From Candidatus Kuenenia stuttgartensis (GTDB lineage: Bacteria > Planctomycetota > Planctomycetia > Pirellulales > UBA1268), in contig CAMBFA010000011.1 of assembly GCA_945865325.1 (NCBI GenBank), positions 1-40,722 on the forward strand: a stretch of 40,722 nucleotides of DNA, given 5' to 3'. Below, in pieces: positions 32,680 through 40,701 of the stretch. The notes below the pieces were generated by a model, which saw only the letters and a program-made list of their open reading frames with translations, was not told the origin of the DNA and ran no database searches. Each line of letters begins with the position of its first letter. The stretch's first letter is position 1. Position numbers and translations under genes: made by a program.

Positions 32680-34986
32680 TCACGGGATGAGGATCGACCA
32701 GACACTCGCGAAGTCGTCTGTCCACAGCTTACACCCCGCCCCCTTCCCGCAGGGATCGGAGGCGGTGGCGATCTCCTCGCGCTCGAGCACGGCCCCGTCG
32801 CGCGAAAGCAGCATCCACGTCGAACTGTACCCCCACCATTCATCGCCTCCGGAATCGTTCACGGAAACGATCGCGAGGCCGAAGTGGTCGGCGAGGCGCT
32901 CCACCACCGGGGCGAGATCGAGGTATCGGTTGGAGATGTGGATGGCGAGGATCCCTTCCGGCGCGAGGTGCGCGAGGTAGATCTCGAAGGCCTCGCGCGT
33001 CAGAAGATGAACGGGAATCGCATCGCTCGAGAAGGCATCGAGGGCGAGGAGGTCGAAGGCCTGGGGGGCGTCGGCGGCGATCTCCCGCTCCATCGAGAGC
33101 CGCGCGTCCCCCATCACCACCTCGACCGTCGTCGGGCATTCGTCGAGGAAGCTGAACCGCTCCCGCGCGAGGTCGCGGATCGCCGGGTTGATCTCGTAGA
33201 CCCGGAGAGTATCCCCCTCCCGGGCATAGGCCGCGAGCGTCCCCACACCGAGGCCGACCAGGCCGATGGAGTGCGGCTCGAGCCATCCATCTCTCTGCCC
33301 ATTCCCCTCCCCGTCCCCCTCCCCGAGGCTCGCGATCGCCCGCCCGACCCCGCTGGTGGTGGCGTAGTAGGTGGTTGGAATCCGGGTCCGCCCCGGCTCG
33401 GTCAGCTGCAGGCCGTGGGTCGTCGCCCCGTGAACGAGGAGCCGATGGCGCTCGCGGGAGTCGCTCACCGCCGGCTCGATCACCTCGAGCGTCCCGTAGA
33501 AGTTGCGGCTGCGGACGATTTCGCGGTCGCCCGGATCCCCGGTGAGAAGGAGAAAGGCCGTGCCGGCAGCCCCGGCGAGGAGCATCAGAAAGCCCCCCGC
33601 CGCCGGCCGCCAGGGAGGATCGAGCCGACGGTGCCACACGTCACACAGGCAGGCGAGGAAGACGAGGACGAAGCCTGCCACCCACGGGGCAGCGGTGGGG
33701 AGAAATCGGGCCGCCTCGAAGGTCAACGTGCCGCCGTGATTGCACAGGCTCCGAAGCCACGGCACCGCTGCCACGCCGACGAGCGTTCCCAGCCCCGCGG
33801 CCAGCGGGATCGCCCGGCTGTGGTGTCGAAACGACAGGGCCCCGAGCGCCACCAGGAGCATCCACAGTCCGGCCGGAAGTTCGTGGTCGTCGTTGAACAA
33901 GCTCGGGGCGACGACGGCCACCGCCAAGCCGCCGATCGCCCCTCCGGCGGCGATGGCGAGGAAGTAGCGAGTGAGGTGACGGGGGGCGGGCCGGAGCCGG
34001 TAAAGCTCGCCGTGGCAGACCATACAGGTGACCAACAGCGTCGCGAGATGCCCTGCCAGCTGGAGCTTGAGGGGGGCAGAGTTGCCCTCCGCCAGGATCT
34101 GCCAGGTGACGACGACACCGAGCGCGGCGAGGGCCGTGAACGGACCCCGGCGGTACCAGACGGCGTGGTCGAAGGCGACGATGAACGTCACCAGGTAGAT
34201 CCCCAGCGGCAGTACCCACAACAGCGGCATCGCCGCCACGTCCTGGCACAGCCGGGTCGTCGTCGACACCAGGAGCACCGACGCGATCGCCGGGAGCGCT
34301 ACCCAGAGCACGCCGTCGCCGGCCTGTTCGTCTTCGAGCCCGGCGTCGACAGCCCCGTTTTCGAGCTCCGCACGGCCAGCGCCGGTCCACACCCGCGCGG
34401 CACAGACCGCACAGGCCGTGGCGAAGCAGGCCAGGCCGATCGACCAGGCACCGGTCTGGGCCGCACGCGTCAGCCGCGGCTCGACCACGGTCGGATAGGC
34501 GAGGAGGGCGAGGAGTGAACCGACATTGGAGAGGGCATAGAGCCGGTAGGGCGACAGGCCCGGGTGGACCAGGCTGAACCACCGCTGAAGGAGCGGGCCG
34601 GTGGCCGAGAGGACGACAAACGGCAGGCCGATCGTTGCCGTAAGGAGGAGGAGGATCGAGGCGACGGGGTCATCTCCGGGGCGGGGACGCCAGCTTTCCC
34701 CCGGGGAGATAGGAAGGAAGGCGAGGGCCGCCGCCAGACCGACGACATGGACCAGCACCTGCCGCCGCGGCGACAGCCATGTCGTGAGGAGGTGGGCATA
34801 GGCATAGCCCGCCAGCAGCACCCCCTGGAAGAAGAGGAGGCAGGTTGTCCAGACGCCGGGTCCACCGCCATACCACGGGAGGATGTATTTCCCGACCAGC
34901 GGTTGCCCGATGAAGAGGAGAAAAGCCCCGGTGAAAATCGCCAGCGCGAACGGCAGCACGGAGAGCCCCAAAACGATCCCAGACAA
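32680..34986 (-). CDS. Membrane-fused spermidine synthase-like protein
   Basis: The 768-residue protein starts around a TTG at 34986; TTG or GTG codons a little downstream (before LGLSVLPFAL) are alternatives and no ATG is available. The N-terminal 490 residues carry at least twelve hydrophobic helices, beginning FALAIFTGAFLLFIGQPLVG and YGGGPGVWTTCLLFFQGVLL, as in fused MFS/spermidine-synthase proteins. The C-terminal 240 residues are a Rossmann methyltransferase-like domain (IGLVGLGVGTLAAYA, VYEINPAIRDLA, VVMGDARLSME, LLALDAFSSDAIP, HLAPEGILAIHISNRY). Residues that bind putrescine in true spermidine synthases are not evident, and GLGVGT replaces GGGDG. Catalytic activity is therefore doubtful and the substrate unknown. 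A 19-bp tandem duplication overlaps the 5' end. It converges on the ATPase gene. Confidence 0.85.
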   Translation of the reverse strand: MSGIVLGLSVLPFALAIFTGAFLLFIGQPLVGKYILPWYGGGPGVWTTCLLFFQGVLLAGYAYAHLLTTWLSPRRQVLVHVVGLAAALAFLPISPGESWRPRPGDDPVASILLLLTATIGLPFVVLSATGPLLQRWFSLVHPGLSPYRLYALSNVGSLLALLAYPTVVEPRLTRAAQTGAWSIGLACFATACAVCAARVWTGAGRAELENGAVDAGLEDEQAGDGVLWVALPAIASVLLVSTTTRLCQDVAAMPLLWVLPLGIYLVTFIVAFDHAVWYRRGPFTALAALGVVVTWQILAEGNSAPLKLQLAGHLATLLVTCMVCHGELYRLRPAPRHLTRYFLAIAAGGAIGGLAVAVVAPSLFNDDHELPAGLWMLLVALGALSFRHHSRAIPLAAGLGTLVGVAAVPWLRSLCNHGGTLTFEAARFLPTAAPWVAGFVLVFLACLCDVWHRRLDPPWRPAAGGFLMLLAGAAGTAFLLLTGDPGDREIVRSRNFYGTLEVIEPAVSDSRERHRLLVHGATTHGLQLTEPGRTRIPTTYYATTSGVGRAIASLGEGDGEGNGQRDGWLEPHSIGLVGLGVGTLAAYAREGDTLRVYEINPAIRDLARERFSFLDECPTTVEVVMGDARLSMEREIAADAPQAFDLLALDAFSSDAIPVHLLTREAFEIYLAHLAPEGILAIHISNRYLDLAPVVERLADHFGLAIVSVNDSGGDEWWGYSSTWMLLSRDGAVLEREEIATASDPCGKGAGCKLWTDDFASVWSILIP

Positions 34987-35005
34987 CCAAAACGATCCCA
35001 GACAA
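34968..35005. repeat. Perfect 19-bp tandem duplication at the 5' end of the spermidine synthase-like gene
   Basis: Two adjacent identical 19-bp copies (34968-34986 and 34987-35005; unit ccaaaacgatcccagacaa) cover the start codon region. Each copy contains a TTG on the minus strand, so the candidate start and its leader are duplicated. It is likely a recent slippage event. Confidence 0.9.
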
Positions 35006-35053
35006 CCCTGTTACCGACAACGCCCCGCCGTCGGTAGCCCTCCCGGAGAACAG

Positions 35054-35527
35054 CTACCTGACGGCCAACCCCGGCTGGACATCCCGCAGGTAGCGCTGCC
35101 GCATGCTCGCCAGGAGGAGCCCCAGGTAGGCGTTGGCACCGAGCGAGAGGAAGAGCGTCAGCAGGCTGCCGATGAGGAGCGGCCAGGGGCGGTCGGTGAC
35201 CGCTCCCCCCGTTGCTGCCGCCTCGCCACCGGAGAGGAGCGAGGTCTTCTGCGACGTCCGCTCGGCCCGCGGCCGCTTCGCCGCATCGGAGACGAGCCGA
35301 TCGACACCAGCCGGCCAGGTGTCGGAGACGAAGATCTTCACGCGCCGGACATCCCGGGCGTCGGCCGGCACGTCGCTGGTCAGCGGACTGGCCTGGGTGC
35401 CGTTGCGCATCAGATCGGGTTCGACGCGCACGAGGTAGTCCCCGCCCCCTCCCTCGGTCGGCACGTACGCGCCCTCAATCCCCATGGCGAGGATCCCGGC
35501 GAGGAGGACAAGGATTTCGATAAACAT
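35054..35527 (-). CDS. Hypothetical membrane protein
   Basis: The 157-residue product begins at the ATG at 35527 with GGAG 9 nt upstream. MFIEILVLLAGILAMGIEGAYV is an N-terminal hydrophobic segment. A soluble region of about 75 residues follows (GGGGDYLVRVEPDLMRNGTQ, then RRVKIFVSDTWPAG), then a second helix (PLLIGSLLTLFLSLGANAYLG) and a short basic tail (RQRYLRDVQPGLAVR). The topology suggests a small two-helix membrane protein with an external loop. I do not recognise the family. It lies 30 bp downstream of the AI-2E-type transporter gene and 67 bp upstream of the next gene, so co-transcription is likely. Confidence 0.75.
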   Translation of the reverse strand: MFIEILVLLAGILAMGIEGAYVPTEGGGGDYLVRVEPDLMRNGTQASPLTSDVPADARDVRRVKIFVSDTWPAGVDRLVSDAAKRPRAERTSQKTSLLSGGEAAATGGAVTDRPWPLLIGSLLTLFLSLGANAYLGLLLASMRQRYLRDVQPGLAVR

Positions 35528-35557
35528 GCGAAAACTCTCCGGTGAACAGGCTCTCCG

Positions 35558-36727
35558 TCAGGGCGATTTCAACCTCTCGACGGCGGTTTGTGCAACTGGC
35601 CCGGAATCGGACTCTCCGGCGGGAGCGCCGCCGGCCAGATTCCCGACGTCAAGGCTGTCGAGCTCGGTCTGGAGCATCGTCAGGGCCGCCTGGAGGAAAG
35701 CCACGGCGATCGGACCGACGAAAATCCCGATCGGCCCCAGAGCGCCGACGCCCCCCAGGACGCTCAACAGGGCCAGGAGGGGATGGAGCTTCGACTGTCC
35801 GTGGAGGACGATCGGTTTGATGATATTGTCGACGGTGGAGACCACTCCCATCCCCCACACGGCGAGGCCGGCGGCGGCAAAGGTGTTTTTGGCAAAAAAC
35901 AGGAGATAGAGGCTGGCGCTCCCCCAGATGGCCGCGGCTCCGACGAACGGGACGAGGGCCCCGAAGAACGTCAGCAGCGTGAGGAGGAAGACGTTTTCCA
36001 GCCCCGCCACCCAAAAGCCGAGGCCAGCGAGGACGGCCTGGACGATCGCCGCCAGGAGCGTCGAACTGACGACCGCCCGGCTCACCTCCTCAAACTCCTG
36101 GAGGAGTTGCCACTGGTAGCGGGGATCGAGGGGGATCAGGCGCGTGACCGCGGCGAGCATCCGCCGCCCGTCGGCGAGGAAATAGAAGAGCGCTACGGTC
36201 ATCACCACCAGGCCGATGATCCCCTTGACGATCACGACCGGCGTCCGCGCCGCCACCGGCCCGATCCATTCCTCGGCGATCCGCCGCAGTTCGCCGTTGA
36301 CCGACTCGGCGGTCAGATGCATCCCGGTGGTGTCGTTGATCCGTTCGACGAGCCCCGACAGGACCGCCGGATCGAGCTTCAGCCCGTTCTCCGTCCGGAA
36401 GATCCGCACGGCATCCCCCCCGGCGCGGGCGACGAGGAGAAACAGCGGCACGAGAACGATGAGGAGCACGAACAGCGTCGTGAGGAGGGCGGGAATCCAT
36501 TCCGGCCCCTTGCCTGGAGCGATGATCCGATCGCGCAGCCAGCGATGGAGCGGGCCGAAGATCACGACGAGCATCGCCGCCAGGAGCAACGGCAGCAGGA
36601 AGCTCGACATCACCCGCAGCGAAAGCAGGCCGAAGATGGCGACAAGCGCGAGGAGGACGCCGAAGGAGACGAGCCGCGCGACGCGCTTCGGCGGCGTTTC
36701 GGTCGGGATCAGGCTGTTGAAGAGCAT
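35558..36727 (-). CDS. AI-2E (PerM/TqsA) family transporter
   Basis: Starting at the ATG at 36727 (MLFNSLIPTETPPKRVARLV) gives 389 residues, the normal family size; the 460 residues of open frame upstream are a shadow of the GT2 gene region. The N-terminal helices (VSFGVLLALVAIFGLLSLRV, SSFLLPLLLAAMLVVIFGPL, ALLTTLFVLLIVLVPLFLLV) are followed by a soluble loop, then GIIGLVVMTVALFYFLADGR. The C-terminal half has the signature AAIVQAVLAGLGFWVAGLEN, LLTLLTFFGALVPFVGAAAI and VVSTVDNIIKPIVLHGQSKL, matching the AI-2E export/PerM pattern in which the D..I+P piece is diagnostic. The cargo is unknown in most members; some export autoinducer-2 or act as Na+/H+ antiporters. The C-terminal 40 residues are soluble. 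Confidence 0.93.
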   Translation of the reverse strand: MLFNSLIPTETPPKRVARLVSFGVLLALVAIFGLLSLRVMSSFLLPLLLAAMLVVIFGPLHRWLRDRIIAPGKGPEWIPALLTTLFVLLIVLVPLFLLVARAGGDAVRIFRTENGLKLDPAVLSGLVERINDTTGMHLTAESVNGELRRIAEEWIGPVAARTPVVIVKGIIGLVVMTVALFYFLADGRRMLAAVTRLIPLDPRYQWQLLQEFEEVSRAVVSSTLLAAIVQAVLAGLGFWVAGLENVFLLTLLTFFGALVPFVGAAAIWGSASLYLLFFAKNTFAAAGLAVWGMGVVSTVDNIIKPIVLHGQSKLHPLLALLSVLGGVGALGPIGIFVGPIAVAFLQAALTMLQTELDSLDVGNLAGGAPAGESDSGPVAQTAVERLKSP

Positions 36728-37013
36728 TCCGCGGCGCGGTGGGAACCGCGGGTCCAGAGGACGGGGGCAGGGGAACGGGGAACGGCGAACGGGGGCTGGC
36801 ACTCGTGGACGAATTGTAACGGTGGTTTGAAAAAGTGATCCACGCCCGCCATGGCGGATCGGCGCCGTTCCGGCATGGCGGATCGGGCTCCCGGGGGGTA
36901 TCCTGCCTGGTTCGCCATGGCCGGCCTCCACGGCGCCGCTGTCATCCGGCGCACCCTCCACGCGTTCCTTCCCGCCAGCCCGGCCGGAAGGAGCCTCCGT
37001 CTGGTCCGAATGC
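36728..37013. other. Divergent intergenic region with short direct repeats
   Basis: These 286 bp lie between the AI-2E transporter (minus) and the GT2 fusion (plus). A 13-bp direct repeat (catggcggatcgg) occurs at 36850-36862 and 36874-36886, one 24-bp period apart. The region also holds the putative TACAAT of the transporter promoter. No convincing gene is seen. Confidence 0.5.
36813..36818 (-). promoter_or_regulatory. Putative -10 element of the AI-2E transporter gene
   Basis: On the minus strand TACAAT (context CGTTACAATTCG) is one mismatch from TATAAT, 86 nt before the ATG at 36727, in an unusually AT-rich stretch. A T-rich run about 10-17 nt upstream is only a weak -35. Confidence 0.45.
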
Positions 37014-39326
37014 ATGAACGCACCCGACGCCACGCCGCCGGACGTCTCGCTCGTCGTCCCTGTGCGCAACGAAGCGGGGAACATTGGCCCGCTGATCGCC
37101 GAGATCCGCACCGTGCTCGATGGCGCCGGGCTCGCCTGGGAACTGTTCGTCATCGACGACGGATCGAGCGACACAACCCGCGGGGAGATCGGCTCCGCCG
37201 CGGGGGGTGATCTGCGCGTGGTGGGAATCCACAAGCCCCGTGGCGAGGGGAAGTCGGCGGCGCTCATGGAGGGCTTTGCCCGCTGCCGGAGCCCGCGGAT
37301 CGTGATGCTCGACGGCGACGGCCAGGACGACCCGGCCGAGATCCCCGCCATGCTCGCCCTTCTCGCCGACCCGGCGACCGGCCGGGCTGGCGCTGACGTG
37401 GTCAACGGCTGGAAGACCCCGCGACTCGACCCCTGGCACAAGACCCTCCCGTCGCGGATCTTCAATCTTCTCGTCGGCTGGGTCAGCGGGCTTCTGCTCC
37501 ACGACCACAACTGTGGCCTGAAGGTTTTCCGTGCCCCGGCGGCACGTTCGCTGCGGCTTGGCGACGACATGCACCGTTTCATCACCGTGCTGGCCGCCGC
37601 GGATGGCCACCGGGTCGTCGAGAAGGCCGTCCACCACCGGCCGCGGAAGCTGGGGCGGTCGAAGTACGGCTTCGCCCGGTTCTTCACCGGCCTTATCGAT
37701 CTGGCCCGAATTGCCGCCGACATCCGCCGCCGCCGAATCGCCGCGCTCGGCGCGCTCGGCGCGATCGTCCCCTCCGCCCGGGCGCGCCACCGGCGGCACC
37801 TGGCGGCGATCCTGTTCGCTGTGGCCCTCGGCAGCCTCCTCGGCCGGATCGGCGCCGTGACGAGCGTCGACAAGATCGCGCTGGAGAAGCGCCTCGTCGC
37901 GGAGGCCGTGGCCAAGGCCCGTGACGCCGAAGCGGCTGGTGGACCGGCGGTCGACGCCGAGGCGATCGCGGCCTCGATCGAGCAGGGACGGCGTCTCCAG
38001 CGCCCCTTCCTTTCGGCGAACGACCGCAGTCGCTGGCTCGCCGTCCGGGCCCTGGTGGAACGGGGTACGTTCGCGATCGACGACCTCGTCGTCGAGCCGG
38101 GCTGGGACACCATCGACGCGGTAGCCCACGCCGACGCGACCGGCCGGATCCGCCTCTACTCGAGCAAGCCGCCGCTCCTCACCGTGCTCTGTGCCGCCCC
38201 CTACTGGGCCCTCCATCGGATCACCGGCTGGACACTCGGCGACCATCCGTTTGAGATGGCGCGGATGCTCCTGGTGGCCTGCTGCCTGTTCCCCTTCGGC
38301 CTCCTCCTCGTGGCTACCCAGCGGATGATTGAGTCGGTCGGCGGCACCGACTGGGGGCGCGGCTGGGGGACCGCCCTGATCTGTTTTGGCACGCTCCTCT
38401 CCCCATTCGCCGTGTCGCTCACCAACCACCTCCCGGCGGCGGCCGCGGCCGCCTGGAGCGGGTGGTGGCTGCTGCGGATCGTCGGCCGGGGCGGTTCGCT
38501 GCCGGCCTTCGCCGCCGCCGGGGCCCTCGCTGCCCTGACCGCGGCCTTCGAACTCCCCGCCCTCGCCTGGTGCGTTGCGGTCCTCGGAATGCTGTGGCTG
38601 GTCGACCCACGGCCCACGCTCCGCGCCGCGCTCCCGGCGGCCGTCGTCGTCGCCGCGGTCGCCCTGGGAACGAACTGGCTGGCCCACGGATCGGTCTTTC
38701 CCCCCTACGCTCACCGCCACGCCGCCGCCCCCCAGTTGCCGGCCGCTGCTGCCGCGCCAGCCCCCGGGACCTCCTCGGCCAATCCCGACAACTGGTACGA
38801 CTACTCCCTCGCGCTCTCCAACGGCAAGCAGCTGACAAGCTACTGGCGCGATCCGAAGGGGGTCGACCGGGGAGAGCCCTCGGCGCTGGTCTATGCCTGG
38901 CACGCGTTGGTCGGGCACCACGGGATCTTTTCGCTGACCCCCGCCTGGATCCTCGTTCCCTGGGGCCTCGGGCTCCTGATCACGGCTCGGCGCCGGCCCG
39001 CCCTCCCCGGCCATTCCCATCTCGCCGTGGCGATCCTCCTCGTGTCGGCCGTCGTGATCCTCTTCTACCTGACGCGCTCCCAGATCGACCGCAACTACGG
39101 CGGGGTGTCGAGTGGTTTCCGCTGGGTGTTCTGGCTCGCGCCGCTGTGGACGGTGGCGGCGGTGCCGGCGGCCGACAGCTTGGCGCGCCACCGGGCCGGG
39201 CGGTGGCTGGCGCTGCTGCTCCTGGCCCTCTCGGTGGTGTCGGTCGCCTACCCCACGTGGAACCCGTGGTCGCCCCCGTGGATCGAGCAGTGGCTGCGTC
39301 ACCTCGGCAGCCTGCCGCGGGGATGA
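37014..39326 (+). CDS. GT2 glycosyltransferase fused to a large polytopic membrane domain
   Basis: The 770-residue protein begins with a DPM1-type GT-A domain (about 1-235): VSLVVPVRNEAGNIGPLIAE, LFVIDDGSSDTT (nucleotide-binding Asp pair), IVMLDGDGQDDPAEIP (DxD-like metal site), and HDHNCGLKVFRAPAA plus KLGRSKYGFARF at the acceptor end. Residues about 255-770 form a membrane domain starting with HLAAILFAVALGSLLGRIGA. It has a short periplasmic-looking helix, a conserved-looking IRLYSSKPPLLTVLCAAPYW, then NHLPAAAAAAWSGWWLLRIV and about ten helices in all, ending with WLALLLLALSVVSVAYPTWN. The second half may be an acceptor-facing or GT-C-like domain, but no DE/DD motif stands out. The protein probably makes or uses a polyprenyl-phosphate-sugar at the membrane. 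A GGAG lies about 20 nt upstream, too far to be a good SD. Confidence 0.85.
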   Translation: MNAPDATPPDVSLVVPVRNEAGNIGPLIAEIRTVLDGAGLAWELFVIDDGSSDTTRGEIGSAAGGDLRVVGIHKPRGEGKSAALMEGFARCRSPRIVMLDGDGQDDPAEIPAMLALLADPATGRAGADVVNGWKTPRLDPWHKTLPSRIFNLLVGWVSGLLLHDHNCGLKVFRAPAARSLRLGDDMHRFITVLAAADGHRVVEKAVHHRPRKLGRSKYGFARFFTGLIDLARIAADIRRRRIAALGALGAIVPSARARHRRHLAAILFAVALGSLLGRIGAVTSVDKIALEKRLVAEAVAKARDAEAAGGPAVDAEAIAASIEQGRRLQRPFLSANDRSRWLAVRALVERGTFAIDDLVVEPGWDTIDAVAHADATGRIRLYSSKPPLLTVLCAAPYWALHRITGWTLGDHPFEMARMLLVACCLFPFGLLLVATQRMIESVGGTDWGRGWGTALICFGTLLSPFAVSLTNHLPAAAAAAWSGWWLLRIVGRGGSLPAFAAAGALAALTAAFELPALAWCVAVLGMLWLVDPRPTLRAALPAAVVVAAVALGTNWLAHGSVFPPYAHRHAAAPQLPAAAAAPAPGTSSANPDNWYDYSLALSNGKQLTSYWRDPKGVDRGEPSALVYAWHALVGHHGIFSLTPAWILVPWGLGLLITARRRPALPGHSHLAVAILLVSAVVILFYLTRSQIDRNYGGVSSGFRWVFWLAPLWTVAAVPAADSLARHRAGRWLALLLLALSVVSVAYPTWNPWSPPWIEQWLRHLGSLPRG

Positions 39327-39348
39327 CGGCGCCGTGCGCGCCTGGCCA

Positions 39349-40077
39349 TCAGTCGCCCGGCAGGAGGGGGGCGGCGGCCGCGGGCCAGAAGGAGGGGAGC
39401 GCCGCTGTGACGACAAGCTCCTCGGCCGAGTCGGGATCCCGGAAACGGATCGAGAGGGCATGGAGGGTGATCGGCCGCCGCCGGTGGTCGGGGTCGCTGC
39501 CCTCCGCGAGCGCTGGCCCGCCGTAGAGCGTGTCACCGACGACCGGCATGCCGCGGGCGGCGGCTTGCACCCGCAGCTGGTGCATCCTGCCGGTGAGGGG
39601 CGCGAGCTCGAGGAGCCATCTTCCGGGCGCTACCTCCCCGAGGGTCCGGACCCAGGTCACCCCCTCGCGTCCCGCCGGATCCTCCAGACCGACGACCGCC
39701 GCCGCCGCCGCATCGGGGCATTTCGCAATCCGGTCGCGCCATTCGACCAGCGCTCCTGCCACCGGGCTGAAAGCGGCCCCGGGGGCCACGATCGCGACGT
39801 AGGTCTTTGTCACCTGGCGCCGCTCGAACTGTCTCGAAAGCTGGCGGGCGGCGCGGGGTGTCGTCGCCATGAGGAGGACGCCCGACACGGCGCGGTCGAG
39901 ACGGTGGGGCACGCCAAGATAGGCACCGGCAGGAAGCCGGTCACGGAGCCACGACTCGACCGAAGGGAATCCGGCGGGAGCCTGGGTGGCGAGGCCGAAG
40001 GGCTTGGCAAGCGCCACGACTCCCGACCGTTCGAGGAGGACCGTCGGTAGATCAGTCACACCCTCTCCCTCCGGCAC
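39349..40077 (-). CDS. RluA-type RNA pseudouridine synthase
   Basis: The GTG at 40077 is placed 6 nt after GGAGG and gives 242 residues; GTGs at 40083 (overlapping the upstream stop as GTGA) and 40059 also work. The catalytic motif GVPHRLDRAVSGVLLMA (HRLD, with the nucleophilic Asp) is intact. It is preceded by VVALAKPFGLATQ (the V.+KP.G..vh strand) and followed by FERRQVTKTYVAIV and LTGRMHQLRVQAAARGMPVVGDTLYGG, the C-terminal R.HQIR.H.....PI.GD..YG block. The enzyme isomerises uridine in rRNA or tRNA; the target cannot be predicted. There is no N-terminal S4 domain, so it resembles the short RluA/TruC subgroup. It follows a small acidic gene with almost no gap, so they are translationally coupled. 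Confidence 0.93.
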   Translation of the reverse strand: MPEGEGVTDLPTVLLERSGVVALAKPFGLATQAPAGFPSVESWLRDRLPAGAYLGVPHRLDRAVSGVLLMATTPRAARQLSRQFERRQVTKTYVAIVAPGAAFSPVAGALVEWRDRIAKCPDAAAAAVVGLEDPAGREGVTWVRTLGEVAPGRWLLELAPLTGRMHQLRVQAAARGMPVVGDTLYGGPALAEGSDPDHRRRPITLHALSIRFRDPDSAEELVVTAALPSFWPAAAAPLLPGD

Positions 40078-40079
40078 CG

Positions 40080-40487
40080 TCACCCTCCCGGCAGATCCCG
40101 GCACACATCGGCACCGGGTCGGGCGGAGGAGAGTCGGATCTCGACGACGCCACGGCAACTCCCAGCGGACGAGGCGTCGGCATCCTCGTCTTCGACGATC
40201 CCGGCGGCGACGATCTCGTCGAAGTCGGGGAAATCATCGATGAGCACCGGCGGCTCGTCGAGGCCGGCGTCGAAACCGGCCAGGACGAGGCCGGTTGTCT
40301 CATCCTCCTCGTCGGCGGTGACTAGGCCGAGGAGCGACTCCATCTCCGCGGCGGAGATTTCGGCGAGGCGGAAGCTGCGGAGGATCTCCGGCACCGGATC
40401 GGTCCCCATGGGGGCCGCTGGCTGCGGCCAGGAGAATTGGCGGGCGGCAAACGTCTGACAGAGGGTCTCGAGCGTCTCGCGATCCAT
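40080..40487 (-). CDS. Small acidic hypothetical protein
   Basis: Starting at the ATG at 40487, with GGAG 8 nt upstream, gives 135 residues; the frame to 40571 has no comparable RBS. The protein is acidic and soluble: DRETLETLCQTFAARQFSWP, then SFRLAEISAAEMESLLGLVT, then LDEPPVLIDDFPDFDEIVAA followed by EDEDADASS. It has no recognised motif. It ends 2-4 bp before the pseudouridine synthase, so the two are co-expressed; any role in RNA modification is only inferred from this coupling. Confidence 0.7.
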   Translation of the reverse strand: MDRETLETLCQTFAARQFSWPQPAAPMGTDPVPEILRSFRLAEISAAEMESLLGLVTADEEDETTGLVLAGFDAGLDEPPVLIDDFPDFDEIVAAGIVEDEDADASSAGSCRGVVEIRLSSARPGADVCRDLPGG

Positions 40488-40654
40488 CGCTACTTCTCCA
40501 CTTTCGGCGCTGTGGTGTCGAGCAGGCCTGTTCATGGGTAACCCGGACAAGCCGGGCCCGGAGGAGATCATCTACGAGGATTGTTCGAGGATAGTTCGCG
40601 TCGGGTCAAAATCGAGTGAGCGTGGCGCAATCTCAAGACCCGCGCCGGCCGTGG

Positions 40655-40660
40655 TATTGT
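40655..40660 (+). promoter_or_regulatory. Putative -10 element before a gene at the window end
   Basis: TATTGT, in GTGGTATTGTCTC, is 42 nt upstream of the GTG at 40702. CTCAAGA at about 16-17 nt further upstream is a weak -35 candidate. Confidence 0.35.
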
Positions 40661-40701
40661 CTCCCCGCGGCCCTCGGCCTCCACCGCCCCATCCACCAGC
40701 C

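Noticed and set aside
36728-38113. N-terminal extension of the AI-2E transporter by 462 residues
   Set aside because: The extension is Arg/Ser/Ala-rich, antisense to the GT2 fusion gene, and the family-typical length starts at 36727.
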